Assembly: GCF_001667585.1 (NCBI RefSeq)
Contig: NZ_LZJZ01000021.1
Location: 62,001 to 126,000 of the forward strand
Direction: 5' to 3'
Length of the DNA stretch: 64,000 bases
Origin: Mycobacterium sp. E2733
GTDB lineage: Bacteria > Actinomycetota > Actinomycetes > Mycobacteriales > Mycobacteriaceae
Positions 52,662 to 61,798 of the stretch are shown piece by piece; position 1 is the first letter of the stretch, and each line of letters opens with the position of its first letter. The position numbers were made by a program, and so were the translations under genes. Under the pieces are notes generated by a model. The model was not told where the DNA came from, ran no database searches, and saw nothing but the letters and a program-made list of their open reading frames with translations.

Positions 52662-53549
52662 TCAGAGTCCCGCGGGGGAGATATTCGGGTTGGCGGTCGC
52701 CGGTGGTGGCAGCGGCGGCAGCACCGCGGTCCCATCCAGACTGTGCACGGGCAGCTGCTGCGACCACGGAAAGTGCAGGCTGAACGCGACGAGCCCGGTG
52801 CGCTCGGCGGCGGGCAGGTGACACATCGCCAGCACAGTCTCGGCCAGGTATTCCACCGGCTCGGTCGGGAAGCCATTCGGAATGAGCTGAGCCGCACCGG
52901 GCGTGCGAACGGCCGTCGATGGGCCGACACAGTTCACCGCGATGTTGGCATCGAGCAATTCGGCCGCGACGCCTTGGGTGAAGCGGTGCAGCGCGGCCTT
53001 GCATGATGCGTAGATCACGTCGCCGGAAGTCTTGTTGTATTCCCGGTACGGTCGCACCGGGGCGACGCCGGTCACCGAGCCGATGTTGACAATCCAGCCT
53101 GCGCCCTGCTTGCGCATTTGCGGCACAGTCGCTTTCGTCAAGACGAACGGCGTGCGCAGGTAGTGCTCCACGGTGCGATCGAACGTCTCCAGACTCATGT
53201 CCTCCACCAGCGAGTAGTCCGCGAAACCTGCATTGTTGACCAGGATGTCGATGCGGCCGGTCCGATCGAGCACCTCGTCGATCAGCGCGTCGCGCTGCCC
53301 GGCATCCTCGAGATTGGCCGCGACAGCGAGCGCCTTCCCGCCGGCGGCCTCGATCAACTCGACCGTCTCGCCGACGGTGCCGGGAAGCGTGGTGGCCGCT
53401 CCACCGCGGATGGACGACGACGCGGCGTGCGAGCGGGCCGTAACTGCGACGGTGGCGCCTTCCGCAGCCAAGCGCTGGGCGATCGCCCGACCGATCCCGC
53501 GGCTGCTGCCGGTGACCAGAGCCGTCCTCCCGGAAAGCAACTCGCTCAT
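52662..53549 (-). CDS. Short-chain dehydrogenase/reductase
   Basis: 295 residues. TGSSRGIG cofactor motif, NNAG, Ser in NIGSVTG and YASCK catalytic Tyr-Lys. Its GC-type C-terminal extension (~40 residues of Pro-rich sequence) is unusual. The start overlaps the end of the Baeyer-Villiger gene (4 bp). As in the ruined copy at 42233, SDR and Baeyer-Villiger enzymes form a pair, consistent with alcohol oxidation to the ketone that is then oxygenated. Confidence 0.92.
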   Translation of the reverse strand: MSELLSGRTALVTGSSRGIGRAIAQRLAAEGATVAVTARSHAASSSIRGGAATTLPGTVGETVELIEAAGGKALAVAANLEDAGQRDALIDEVLDRTGRIDILVNNAGFADYSLVEDMSLETFDRTVEHYLRTPFVLTKATVPQMRKQGAGWIVNIGSVTGVAPVRPYREYNKTSGDVIYASCKAALHRFTQGVAAELLDANIAVNCVGPSTAVRTPGAAQLIPNGFPTEPVEYLAETVLAMCHLPAAERTGLVAFSLHFPWSQQLPVHSLDGTAVLPPLPPPATANPNISPAGL

Positions 53550-55477
53550 CGCAACTCGAAATCGTCCTCAACCGGTGCGCGGTGATCACGCCATACGTCG
53601 AGCAGCCGATATGGGAAGGCCGTCACGATCCGTCCGCCGCCCGAACGGTAGTACGTGTGCGCGGACGGGGTGTGGCACCACACTGTGCCCTCCATCGTCG
53701 CGTCGATGTCGGCGACGTAGTCGTTGTAAGCGCGCTGCTTCACTTCGATTGTCGACGCCGCTCGCAGTGCCATGAGCTGGAGACATTCCATGACGTAGTG
53801 CACCATCACTTCGACGCCGAAATTGTGGCCCGCGCCGTGTCCCGGGCTGTAATTGGGCGCCGACGAAACGAACAAATTGGGGAACCCGGGGACGGTCCCA
53901 CCGCGGTAAGCCCGCGGTCGGTCGCCCCACTCGTCGGCCAGCTTCTTGCCGTCTCGCCCCCGAATGTCCACGGTGGACAGGAAGTCCAGATGGTAACCGG
54001 TCGCGTAGACGATGACGTCCAAGTCGATCTGCCGACCGTCGGCCGTCACGATGCCGGCCTCGTTGACTCGGGCCGGCTCGCCGGCTTCGACGTCGACGTG
54101 CTCTCGGGCGAGCGCCGCATAGTATCCGCCGGGATCGCGGATGATCCGCTTGCCGTAGGGCGCGAAATCCGGCGTGACCTTCCGCGCCAGCTCGCTGTCG
54201 GCGCCGAAGACGTCGTCGATGTACTTCAGGCACATCTGCAGCAGCGCGTCGTTGGCCGGTGAGATGGACAGATGGCCGGCCGCCCATTCGGGGTCGTACA
54301 AGATCACGGGGTAATTGTTGTCTGCGGTTCCCCAATAGGATTTGAGCCGAACCCAATTGGCGTAGAAGGGCAACCGGGTGCCCAGCCAACGCTGGTAGTC
54401 GGGTACGTCGTCGGTGAGTCGCCGCCGCGGCGCCACCCAGTGCGGCTGGCGCTGGAACACCGTCAGGTGCGACACCTGGTCGACACACGCGTCGACGATC
54501 TGCACCGCGGTGCAGCCCGCACCGATGACGGCAACCCGCTTGCCGGTCAGATCCAGATCGGGATCCCACTGCGCGGAATGAACTTCGACTCCCGCGAAAG
54601 TCCCCCTTCCATCCAGTTGCGGCCAGCGTGGCCGGTTGAGGTAGCCGGCGGCGGGGATCACCACATTGGCGTAGCTGATCTCACAGGCACCGTCGGGGCC
54701 CACCGCACGGATCTGCCACTGATGACGCTCGTCGTCCCACCAAAGGGCTTCGACTTCGGTACCGAAGCGGGTGCGCCGCCGCAGTTCGTACTTGTCGGCC
54801 ACCGACACCAGATAGGACTGATACTCCGGCCCCATCGGGTAATAGCTGGACCAGTCGCCGTTGATGTCGCGCGACAGCGAGTAGTACGCCGACGGGGTGT
54901 CCACACCGATTCCGGGATAGGTGGTCGTGTACCAGGTGCCGCCGACCTCGTCGTGACGGTCGAAAATCTCGTAGTCCACGGCGGCGTCGGCCAGCTCCAA
55001 CGCGGCGGTCAATCCCGCAATACCGGCGCCGATGATCGCCACCCGGAAGTCGTCGGGGAGCTTCGCGGTGCGGGGCAGCACCGGCTGTGGCGGCTGGAAT
55101 CCGCCCTGCTCCAACAGCAGCGGGACGTACTCGGGGGCGATCGTTCCGCCGAGTGCGACGGGCGCGATCCGCGCGAACAGCTCGCGGTCGTCGGCACGGG
55201 CGGCGTGCCGAGAGCGGGGCGCCTGCAGCGCGGTGACCAACGCCTCGACGATGGCCGTCCTGGTAGCCGGGTCGGTAGCGCCCGCCTGCTCGGGCGGGTC
55301 GGGCACGTGGGTGATCTTCGGTGCGAAGCGGTCGACCACCCCGGCGTCACCGGTCAGTTGCGCCAGCACGGCGACGAGCACGCCGGGGTCGGCCCGGAGG
55401 AGGTTGGCCCGCAGTTCGTCCGGATCGACCTCCACCCGCCCGGTGCGGTCGGCTCTCGCGGGTGCGCCAGTGCTCAT
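53546..55477 (-). CDS. Baeyer-Villiger monooxygenase with N-terminal extension (HapE-like)
   Basis: 643 residues, longer than typical (~540) because of a ~140-residue N-terminal domain, as in 4-hydroxyacetophenone monooxygenases. FAD motif IIGAGIAGLTAALE, GGTWYTTTYPGIGVD, fingerprint FAGVEVHSAQWD, NADPH motif IGAGCTAVQI and YATGYHLDFL. Converts an aryl or cyclic ketone to an ester. Start ATG at 55477; a 102-bp intergenic region separates it from a divergent FadD gene. Confidence 0.93.
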   Translation of the reverse strand: MSTGAPARADRTGRVEVDPDELRANLLRADPGVLVAVLAQLTGDAGVVDRFAPKITHVPDPPEQAGATDPATRTAIVEALVTALQAPRSRHAARADDRELFARIAPVALGGTIAPEYVPLLLEQGGFQPPQPVLPRTAKLPDDFRVAIIGAGIAGLTAALELADAAVDYEIFDRHDEVGGTWYTTTYPGIGVDTPSAYYSLSRDINGDWSSYYPMGPEYQSYLVSVADKYELRRRTRFGTEVEALWWDDERHQWQIRAVGPDGACEISYANVVIPAAGYLNRPRWPQLDGRGTFAGVEVHSAQWDPDLDLTGKRVAVIGAGCTAVQIVDACVDQVSHLTVFQRQPHWVAPRRRLTDDVPDYQRWLGTRLPFYANWVRLKSYWGTADNNYPVILYDPEWAAGHLSISPANDALLQMCLKYIDDVFGADSELARKVTPDFAPYGKRIIRDPGGYYAALAREHVDVEAGEPARVNEAGIVTADGRQIDLDVIVYATGYHLDFLSTVDIRGRDGKKLADEWGDRPRAYRGGTVPGFPNLFVSSAPNYSPGHGAGHNFGVEVMVHYVMECLQLMALRAASTIEVKQRAYNDYVADIDATMEGTVWCHTPSAHTYYRSGGGRIVTAFPYRLLDVWRDHRAPVEDDFELR

Positions 55478-55482
55478 GACGC

Positions 55483-55564
55483 CGAGTATCGCCGCCGCCC
55501 ACTGCTATCGGGCAGCCCTTGTCTACTCAGCGGGACACCGGCGACAAGCCGTCGAGTATCGGCG
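55483..55564. promoter_or_regulatory. Divergent control region with direct repeats
   Basis: Two copies of CGAGTATCG-N-CG lie at 55483-55494 and 55553-55564, each just upstream of one of the two divergent starts. Between them the arms CTTGTC/GACAAG flank 19 bp. A shared regulator could bind both repeats. Confidence 0.4.
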
Positions 55565-55579
55565 CCTACGGTGGCGCGC

Positions 55580-57166
55580 ATGCAGTTGGGCGACCTTGAC
55601 GTCACCGTCGCGCGCGCACGCAGCCATGCGCTCGGCGATATCCCCCGCCGGTCGGCGCGCAGCCACCCGGACAAGACCGCGATTGTCGACGGTGACGTCG
55701 TGCTGAGTTTCGCCGAGCTCGAGAACCTGGTGGACCGCGCCGCCGCGGCATTGGGCGACAACGGTTTCAGAGCCGGTGACCGGTTGGCGCTGTTGTCGCA
55801 CAACTGCTGGCAATACGCGGTACTGGTGTTCGCTACTGCCCGGGTCGGGGTGGTCCTCGTCCCGGTCAACTTCATGCTCACCGCCGAGGAGGTCTCCTAC
55901 ATCCTCGGCCATAGTGGCGCACGAGGTTTCATCGTTGAAGCGGACTTGACACCCACCGCTGAGCAAGCCATGCGAATGGGTGGAGCGGTAACGACGAAGG
56001 CGGCGCTGATGCCGGCCGGGCGGTCCGCTCCAGCCGGCTGGTCCGACTTCACCCACTGGCTGAGCACCACATCGACGGCCCCACGCCCGTACATCGACGA
56101 CGACCAACTGCTGCGTCTGATGTACACCAGCGGCACCGAATCCCGACCCAAGGGCGCCATGCACACCAGCCGCAGCCTGATGTGGAACTACATCAGCACG
56201 ATCCTCGCCGGCGACATGTCTGCCGACGACGTCGAGATCCATTCCCTGCCGCTCTACCACTGCGCACAACTGGACAACTTTCTGGCCCCGGACGTCTATC
56301 TCGGCGCCACCAGCATCATCCTGCCGCGGCCGGATCCCGAACTCATCCTGCGCACCATCGAGCGCTACGCCGTCACCAGCTATTTCGCCCCACCGACGGT
56401 GTGGATCTCGTTGCTGCGATCACCCGTCTTCGACACCGTCGACCTGTCCAGCCTGCGCAAAGGGTATTACGGCGCCTCAGCGATGCCGATCGAGGTCCTC
56501 GGGGAGATCCGGGAACGCCTGCCGCGTCTGCGGTTGTGGAACTTCTACGGCCAGACCGAGATGGCGCCGCTGGCCTCCGCGCTCGGACCCGACGAACAGG
56601 ACGCGCACGCAGGTTCGGCAGGGCGTCCGGTCGCCAACGTGGAGACGGCGATCCTCGATGACGACGGCGCCCCGCTTGGTTCCGGCCGCGTCGGTGAAAT
56701 CGCCCACCGCAGCGCGCATTTGATGCTCGGCTACCTCGACGAACCACAGAAAACAGCCGAGGCCTTCCGGGGCGGCTGGTTCCACTCCGGCGACCTCGGC
56801 TACTACGACGAACACGGCCTGCTCCATGTCGTGGACCGCAAGAAGGACATGATCAAGACCGGCGGGGAAAACGTCGCGAGCCGGGAGGTCGAAGAAGTCA
56901 TCTACCGGCACAGCGGCATCGAAGAAGTCGCGGTGTTCGGGCTGGCCCACCCGGTTTGGGTCGAGGCCGTGGTCGCGGCGGTGGTGCCGCGCTACGGCGT
57001 CCGGCTCACCGAGGACGACCTACTCGCCCACTGCCGCGCGCACCTGGCCGGGTTCAAGACACCCAAGCAGATCTTCTTCGTCGACTCCCTGCCGAAGAAC
57101 CCCAGCGGCAAGCTGCTCAAACGCATGCTGCGCGAGCGATTCGGCTCGGGATCAACTGACCGGTGA
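55580..57166 (+). CDS. Acyl-CoA synthetase / AMP-dependent ligase
   Basis: 528 residues. P-loop MYTSGTESRPKGAMHT, NFYGQTEM, hinge region DRKKDMIKTGGENVASREVEE and Lys in NPSGKLLKRML. Start ATG at 55580, three codons after a possible GTG at 55571; the region upstream to 54272 is antisense to the Baeyer-Villiger gene and excluded. First gene of a seven-gene plus-strand unit that begins oxidation of a CoA-activated acid. Confidence 0.93.
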   Translation: MQLGDLDVTVARARSHALGDIPRRSARSHPDKTAIVDGDVVLSFAELENLVDRAAAALGDNGFRAGDRLALLSHNCWQYAVLVFATARVGVVLVPVNFMLTAEEVSYILGHSGARGFIVEADLTPTAEQAMRMGGAVTTKAALMPAGRSAPAGWSDFTHWLSTTSTAPRPYIDDDQLLRLMYTSGTESRPKGAMHTSRSLMWNYISTILAGDMSADDVEIHSLPLYHCAQLDNFLAPDVYLGATSIILPRPDPELILRTIERYAVTSYFAPPTVWISLLRSPVFDTVDLSSLRKGYYGASAMPIEVLGEIRERLPRLRLWNFYGQTEMAPLASALGPDEQDAHAGSAGRPVANVETAILDDDGAPLGSGRVGEIAHRSAHLMLGYLDEPQKTAEAFRGGWFHSGDLGYYDEHGLLHVVDRKKDMIKTGGENVASREVEEVIYRHSGIEEVAVFGLAHPVWVEAVVAAVVPRYGVRLTEDDLLAHCRAHLAGFKTPKQIFFVDSLPKNPSGKLLKRMLRERFGSGSTDR

Positions 57167-57176
57167 AACGCGCAGG

Positions 57177-58331
57177 GTGAAAGATACGGTGATGGCGTTC
57201 TCCCGGTTGGTGCCCCCTGTCTCAGTCGATCCTTTGTCGACGCGAGGGCTTCGCGACGAGGTGCGGCAGTTCCTGGACGAGCAGCGGGCCGTTGATGCGT
57301 TCACCCCGTCGGTGGACGCCTGGCTCTCGGGGTGGGACGAGGACTTCACCGCCGCGCTCGCGGCGCGCGGCTGGTTGGGGATGACGGTGCCCGTCGAATA
57401 TGGCGGCCACGGGCGTTCGTTCCTGGAGCGGTTCGCCGTCACCGAGGAGCTGCTCGCCGCCGGCGCCCCCGTCGCTGCGCACTGGATCGCCGACCGGCAG
57501 ATCGTGCCGTCCTTGCTGAAATACGGCACAGAGTCACAGAAGTCGGCTTTCCTGCCGCGGATCGTGCGCGGCGAGTGCTTCTTCGCCATCGGCATGAGCG
57601 AGCCGGAGTCCGGCTCCGATCTGGCCAGCGTGCGCACCAGGGCCCTGCGCGTCGACGGAGGCTGGTCGCTCACCGGCACCAAGGTTTGGACATCGGGCGC
57701 ACACCTCGCGCACGCGTTCATCGTGCTCGCCCGCACGGCGCCACCGGATCCTGAGCACCGGCACGCCGGACTGAGCCAGTTCATCGTCGACCTGCGCGGG
57801 CCCGGCGTCGACGTGCGCCCGATCGTCTCGATGAACGGCGCCCACCACTTCAACGAGGTGATACTCGATGAGGTGTTCGTCCCCGACGACATGGTGTTCG
57901 GCGCCATCGGTGACGGCTGGCGGCAGGTGACTTCCGAGCTGAGCTTCGAGCGCAGCGGGCCCGAGCGGTACCTGTCGACCTTCGTCCTGCTGGCCGCCTG
58001 CGCCGACCGGATGGCGGCGAACGCCATTCCTCGCGACGCGGATCTGGGCAGACTCGTTGCGCGAGTCACCGGTCTGCACCACATGTCCACCGCGGTCGCC
58101 GGCGCGTTGGAACGGCGCGAGGCGGCCGACGTCCCCGCCGCCCTGGTCAAGGTGCTCGGCACCGTCACCGAAGGCGACATCGCAGAGTTCGCCGACCTGC
58201 AGGACTCCCCCGATCGGATCTTCGCGGAGTTGGTGCGTGCCGCCGTGGACCAGCGGCCGGGGTTCACCCTGCGCGGCGGCACCAATGAGGTGCTTCGCGG
58301 AGTCATCGCGCGCGGGTTGGGGCTGCGGTGA
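57177..58331 (+). CDS. Acyl-CoA dehydrogenase, complete subunit (FadE)
   Basis: 384 residues, GTG at 57177 (ATG at 57192 possible). Flavin loop IGMSEPESGSDLASV, LTGTKVWTSGAH, and C-terminal FTLRGGTNEVLRGVIARGLGL. It overlaps a second, degenerate FadE by 4 bp, making a heteromeric pair as in the operon at 26-28 kb. Start 10 bp after the ligase stop. Confidence 0.92.
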   Translation: MKDTVMAFSRLVPPVSVDPLSTRGLRDEVRQFLDEQRAVDAFTPSVDAWLSGWDEDFTAALAARGWLGMTVPVEYGGHGRSFLERFAVTEELLAAGAPVAAHWIADRQIVPSLLKYGTESQKSAFLPRIVRGECFFAIGMSEPESGSDLASVRTRALRVDGGWSLTGTKVWTSGAHLAHAFIVLARTAPPDPEHRHAGLSQFIVDLRGPGVDVRPIVSMNGAHHFNEVILDEVFVPDDMVFGAIGDGWRQVTSELSFERSGPERYLSTFVLLAACADRMAANAIPRDADLGRLVARVTGLHHMSTAVAGALERREAADVPAALVKVLGTVTEGDIAEFADLQDSPDRIFAELVRAAVDQRPGFTLRGGTNEVLRGVIARGLGLR

Positions 58332-59353
58332 GCACTTGGCCTTCCGTCGACGAAGCCCTGGCCGACATCATGGGCGCCGTCTTTGCCGGTCACCGCGAAA
58401 AGCTCGCGGGCGGAAGGATCGCCGAGCGAGGCTCTGACCTGTGGCACCAGCTTGCCGAGCTCGGTCTTCTGCGCCTCACCGGTGCGGTCGAGCAGGGCGG
58501 CAGCGGGGCTGGGTGGTACGAGGCGGCCGAACTCCTCACGGCGGCGGTGCGCAGCGGTATTCGAATGCCGCTGGCGGAGCACGACTTGCTCGCATGCTGG
58601 CTCCTGGAGGCCAGCGGGTTGGCCGCCGACGGCGCGGCGCGCACGGTCTGCCTGGTCGACAAGCACGGCGCCGCGACGCACGTGCCATGGGCCAGCGCGG
58701 CCGAACGCGTGGTGGTCGTATGGCGCGCCGACGGGCAATACCGCGTCACCGACGTCGCAGCCGAAATGCTCACCATCGCCCCCGGCGCCAACTTGATCGG
58801 TGAACCCCGTGACACCGTAGCCGCCGAGCTGTCCGGCTTGCAGGGCACGCCCATCGGCCGGGTCCTGGTCACCCAGCTGCGGCTGAAGTCGGCGTTGGTG
58901 CGGGCGATCCAGGTGTGTGCCGCCCTGGACTCAATACTGCAACTCTGCATCGACCACGTGACCTCACGAACGCAGTTCGGGCGCCCACTGTCGAAATTCC
59001 AGAGCGTCCAGCACCTGGTCTCCGACGTTGCCGCCGAGGCCGCGCTCGCCCGGTCCGCAACCGACGCGGCGCTGACGGCCGCCGTCACCGGCGAATGGTC
59101 GAGCCCCACCCTGGAATTCCTTGTGGCCGCGGCACGTTCATGTGCGGGCCACGCGGCGTCTGTTGTGGTGAGAAACGCCCACCAAGTGCACGGCGCGATC
59201 GGCACCACCCGTGAGCACCGCCTGCATGAATTCACCAGGGCCGCGCTCGCGTGGCGATCGGAGTTCGGTTCGATGCGCTACTGGGACGACGTCGTCGCCG
59301 ACGCTGCGATGCACGCGAGCGCCGGGGGCTTGTGGAGCCTCATCACCGAGTGA
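58328..59353 (+). CDS. Acyl-CoA dehydrogenase, degenerate partner subunit (FadE)
   Basis: 341 residues. C-terminal helical domain recognisable (HVTSRTQFGRPLSKFQSVQH, NAHQVHGAIGTTREHRLHEFTRA) but the flavin-loop signature is missing and the N-terminal part is short and divergent. It probably contributes one half-site of an alpha2beta2 dehydrogenase with the previous gene product, with which it overlaps. Confidence 0.9.
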   Translation: MSTWPSVDEALADIMGAVFAGHREKLAGGRIAERGSDLWHQLAELGLLRLTGAVEQGGSGAGWYEAAELLTAAVRSGIRMPLAEHDLLACWLLEASGLAADGAARTVCLVDKHGAATHVPWASAAERVVVVWRADGQYRVTDVAAEMLTIAPGANLIGEPRDTVAAELSGLQGTPIGRVLVTQLRLKSALVRAIQVCAALDSILQLCIDHVTSRTQFGRPLSKFQSVQHLVSDVAAEAALARSATDAALTAAVTGEWSSPTLEFLVAAARSCAGHAASVVVRNAHQVHGAIGTTREHRLHEFTRAALAWRSEFGSMRYWDDVVADAAMHASAGGLWSLITE

Positions 59354-59423
59354 TGCGGACGGTGTTCCACTCATCGGGCGGTTGCCGTGCCACCGCGGCC
59401 CCAGTGGAGTTTCATTCGATGCC

Positions 59424-59903
59424 ATGAACAACGACATCACGCTGTCGGAACTGCAGGAGTTCATCGGCGAGTTCTGGTACCACTACGACGAGGCCCACTA
59501 CGACGAGCTGGCGGCCAGGTACGCCCATGACGTGCGGTATGTCACTCGAAGCGACTCGGGTGCAAGCCCTTTCGAGGACCTCATGTCGCCCGAGCTCAAC
59601 GGCCGAGACGCGGTGATCGAGTGGTTATCCCAGCATCGCAAGCAGAGCCCGTACCCGTTGCGCCACCACGCCACCAACGTCCACCGCACCGGCGCCGACG
59701 GCGATGGCACCCGTGCGCGGTTCTACATCCTGGTCAACCAGATCGCCAATTTCGTGCCGTTCGCGGTGTCCAGCGGGGTTGTCAACGTCGCCGTCCGGCG
59801 CGGCGACAATGGGCTGCAATTCACCGAGATGGACGTCGTTCTCGATGCGACCAACTCGGTCTTGCTGGCGGACCTGCACGCCGACAGCGCCGCCCCATCG
59901 TGA
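59424..59903 (+). CDS. SnoaL-like/NTF2-family protein
   Basis: 159 residues from ATG at 59424. The cone fold is suggested by LQEFIGEFWYHYDEAHYDELAARYAHDVRYVTR, LNGRDAVIEWLSQHR, LRHHATNVHRTG and terminal beta strands. Upstream in-frame codons to 59211 lie inside the FadE gene. Its stop overlaps the SDR start (GTGA). Role likely hydration or isomerisation of a pathway intermediate (inference). Confidence 0.82.
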   Translation: MNNDITLSELQEFIGEFWYHYDEAHYDELAARYAHDVRYVTRSDSGASPFEDLMSPELNGRDAVIEWLSQHRKQSPYPLRHHATNVHRTGADGDGTRARFYILVNQIANFVPFAVSSGVVNVAVRRGDNGLQFTEMDVVLDATNSVLLADLHADSAAPS

Positions 59904-60769
59904 CCGCCGGCGGCATTTTCTCCGGCGGCGTCGTCGTCATCACCGGGGCTGGGTCCGGGATCGGTGCCGGTTTGGCGCGGCACGCCCACCGGTTGGGCAT
60001 GACCGTGGTGCTCGCCGACATCGACGCCGACGGCATCGCGGCGCTGCGCGACGAACTGTGCGCAACCGAAGGTACGGCCGTCGATGTCGTCTGCGACGTG
60101 CGTGATCCCGAGGCGGTACAGGGACTCGCCGACCGGGTCTATCGGGATTTCGGCGCGGTGCGCCTGCTGGTGAACAACGCGGGCATCGAACAGTTCGGCT
60201 ATCTGTGGGATACGCCGGTGACCAACTGGCAGCGCGTCGTCGAGGTCAACATCAGCGGAGTCTTCCACGGCGTGCGGGCATTTCTGCCGAAAATGATGGC
60301 CGTCGGCGAGCGGGCGTGGGTGTGGAACGTTGCGTCAGTCGGCGCTGTTGTGACAATGCCGTTGCAGACGCCCTACATCGCGAGCAAGCACGCTGTGCTC
60401 GCAATGACCGAATGCCTCTGTACCGAGGTCCAGTTGGCGGGACACGACCACCACATACATGTGCAGGCGGTGTTGCCCGGGCCGGTGGTGTCGAACATCT
60501 TCGAATCCGCTGGGGGTGTCGATGCCACGGAGGCCGCTGACGTCGGCGCCGCCGAGACGCATCGCGAGGCCATGCTGGACATCAAAGCAATGGCGATGGA
60601 CCCCTTGTCGGCCGCCGAAATACTGTTCCAACAAGCCGCCGAGGGCCGCTTCTACCTGCTCACGCATCCGGAAGTCGGGTCGGCGATGGCAGAGCGCGCG
60701 GAAGCGCTTGCCACACAACGACACCCGGTACTGCGCACGGAACGCCGGTTCAATGCCAACCAGCTCTGA
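59900..60769 (+). CDS. Short-chain dehydrogenase/reductase
   Basis: 289 residues from GTG at 59900 coupled to the previous gene. TGAGSGIG cofactor motif, DVRD, NNAG, Ser in NVASVGAV and catalytic YIASK. Extended classical SDR; C-terminal ~60 residues beyond the usual length include a helical tail. Oxidises a hydroxyl in the seven-gene catabolic unit. Confidence 0.93.
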   Translation: MTAGGIFSGGVVVITGAGSGIGAGLARHAHRLGMTVVLADIDADGIAALRDELCATEGTAVDVVCDVRDPEAVQGLADRVYRDFGAVRLLVNNAGIEQFGYLWDTPVTNWQRVVEVNISGVFHGVRAFLPKMMAVGERAWVWNVASVGAVVTMPLQTPYIASKHAVLAMTECLCTEVQLAGHDHHIHVQAVLPGPVVSNIFESAGGVDATEAADVGAAETHREAMLDIKAMAMDPLSAAEILFQQAAEGRFYLLTHPEVGSAMAERAEALATQRHPVLRTERRFNANQL

Positions 60770-60770
60770 C

Positions 60771-61715
60771 ATGGGGACCTGCGAGCTGGACCCCGATGCC
60801 GCCGCCCGCATCGCATCGTTCGGTGACATCCCACCGATGCGCCAGCGCGGGCTCGCGGCCGTGCGCGCCGCGCTCGAATCCGTGCCACCGCCCGAGCCGT
60901 TGGCCGAGATGGCCGCCGTCACGGAAGTAGTGATACCCGGTCCCGCGGGCGGCATCTCGGCACGGGTCTACCGCCCCAACGCCGACAGCGGCGGGCCCGT
61001 GCTGGTGTATCTGCACGGCGGCGGGCTGGTGATGGGGTCGAATCACTCGTTCGAGCCCCTGGCACGTGAGCTGGCCGCGGCGTCGGCGGCCACCGTCGTG
61101 GCGGTCGACTACCGCCTGGCCCCGGAGTGGCCGCCGCCCGCGCAGTTCGACGATGCGTACGCCGCGACCGAATGGGTGTCACGGAACGTTCGCGATCTGG
61201 GGGTCGACCCCGAGCGACTCGGGGTGATCGGCGACAGCGCGGGTGGCGCATTGGCGGCCGGCGTCGCGCTCGCCGCGCGCGACCGTGGCGGTCCGCCGAT
61301 CTGCGCGCAGGTGCTGCTGTACCCGGGCCTGGATCGCGACATGACGGCTGCGTCCGTCACCTCCCTGGCCGACGCCCCGATGCTCACCCGCGATGACATC
61401 GACTACATGCACTCCCTGGTCGACGGCGATGCGGGTCCGCCCAGCAACCCATACCTGGTTCCCGCCTACGCATCCGAGCTTGCCGGCCTCCCTCCGGCCA
61501 TCGTCGTCACCGCTGAATGCGACCCGATCCGGGACTGGGGCGAGCGGTATGCGACCCGGCTGCGGGACGCCGGCGTGCAGACCACCCTCACGCGTTATCC
61601 CGGAATGTGCCACGGATTTCTGATGCGCTCCGATGCCACGGCAAGGGGTCGGCTGGCCATCGCCGAGATCGGCGCGCTGCTGAAGGCCAAGTTCGGTCAC
61701 CCGGTCCCGTTTTGA
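60771..61715 (+). CDS. HSL-type esterase
   Basis: 314 residues from ATG at 60771, one base after the SDR stop (alternative ATG 60753 overlaps it). HGGGLVMG oxyanion motif, GDSAGG nucleophile elbow, Asp in CDPIRDWG and His in CHGFLM. Likely hydrolyses an ester or lactone formed by the Baeyer-Villiger enzyme of the divergent operon (inference). Confidence 0.92.
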   Translation: MGTCELDPDAAARIASFGDIPPMRQRGLAAVRAALESVPPPEPLAEMAAVTEVVIPGPAGGISARVYRPNADSGGPVLVYLHGGGLVMGSNHSFEPLARELAAASAATVVAVDYRLAPEWPPPAQFDDAYAATEWVSRNVRDLGVDPERLGVIGDSAGGALAAGVALAARDRGGPPICAQVLLYPGLDRDMTAASVTSLADAPMLTRDDIDYMHSLVDGDAGPPSNPYLVPAYASELAGLPPAIVVTAECDPIRDWGERYATRLRDAGVQTTLTRYPGMCHGFLMRSDATARGRLAIAEIGALLKAKFGHPVPF

Positions 61716-61798
61716 CGTCCCGGTGACCGGGCTACCGCCCCGCGCACCGCAACCGCCCTGCCCACAATCGGATCACGAACTTCAGAAGGAGACAGCAG

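Noticed and set aside
54272..55579. Long N-terminal extension of the FadD gene at 55580
   Set aside because: Antisense to the Baeyer-Villiger gene and unlike any ligase N-terminus; an ATG at 55580 begins the family-like sequence.
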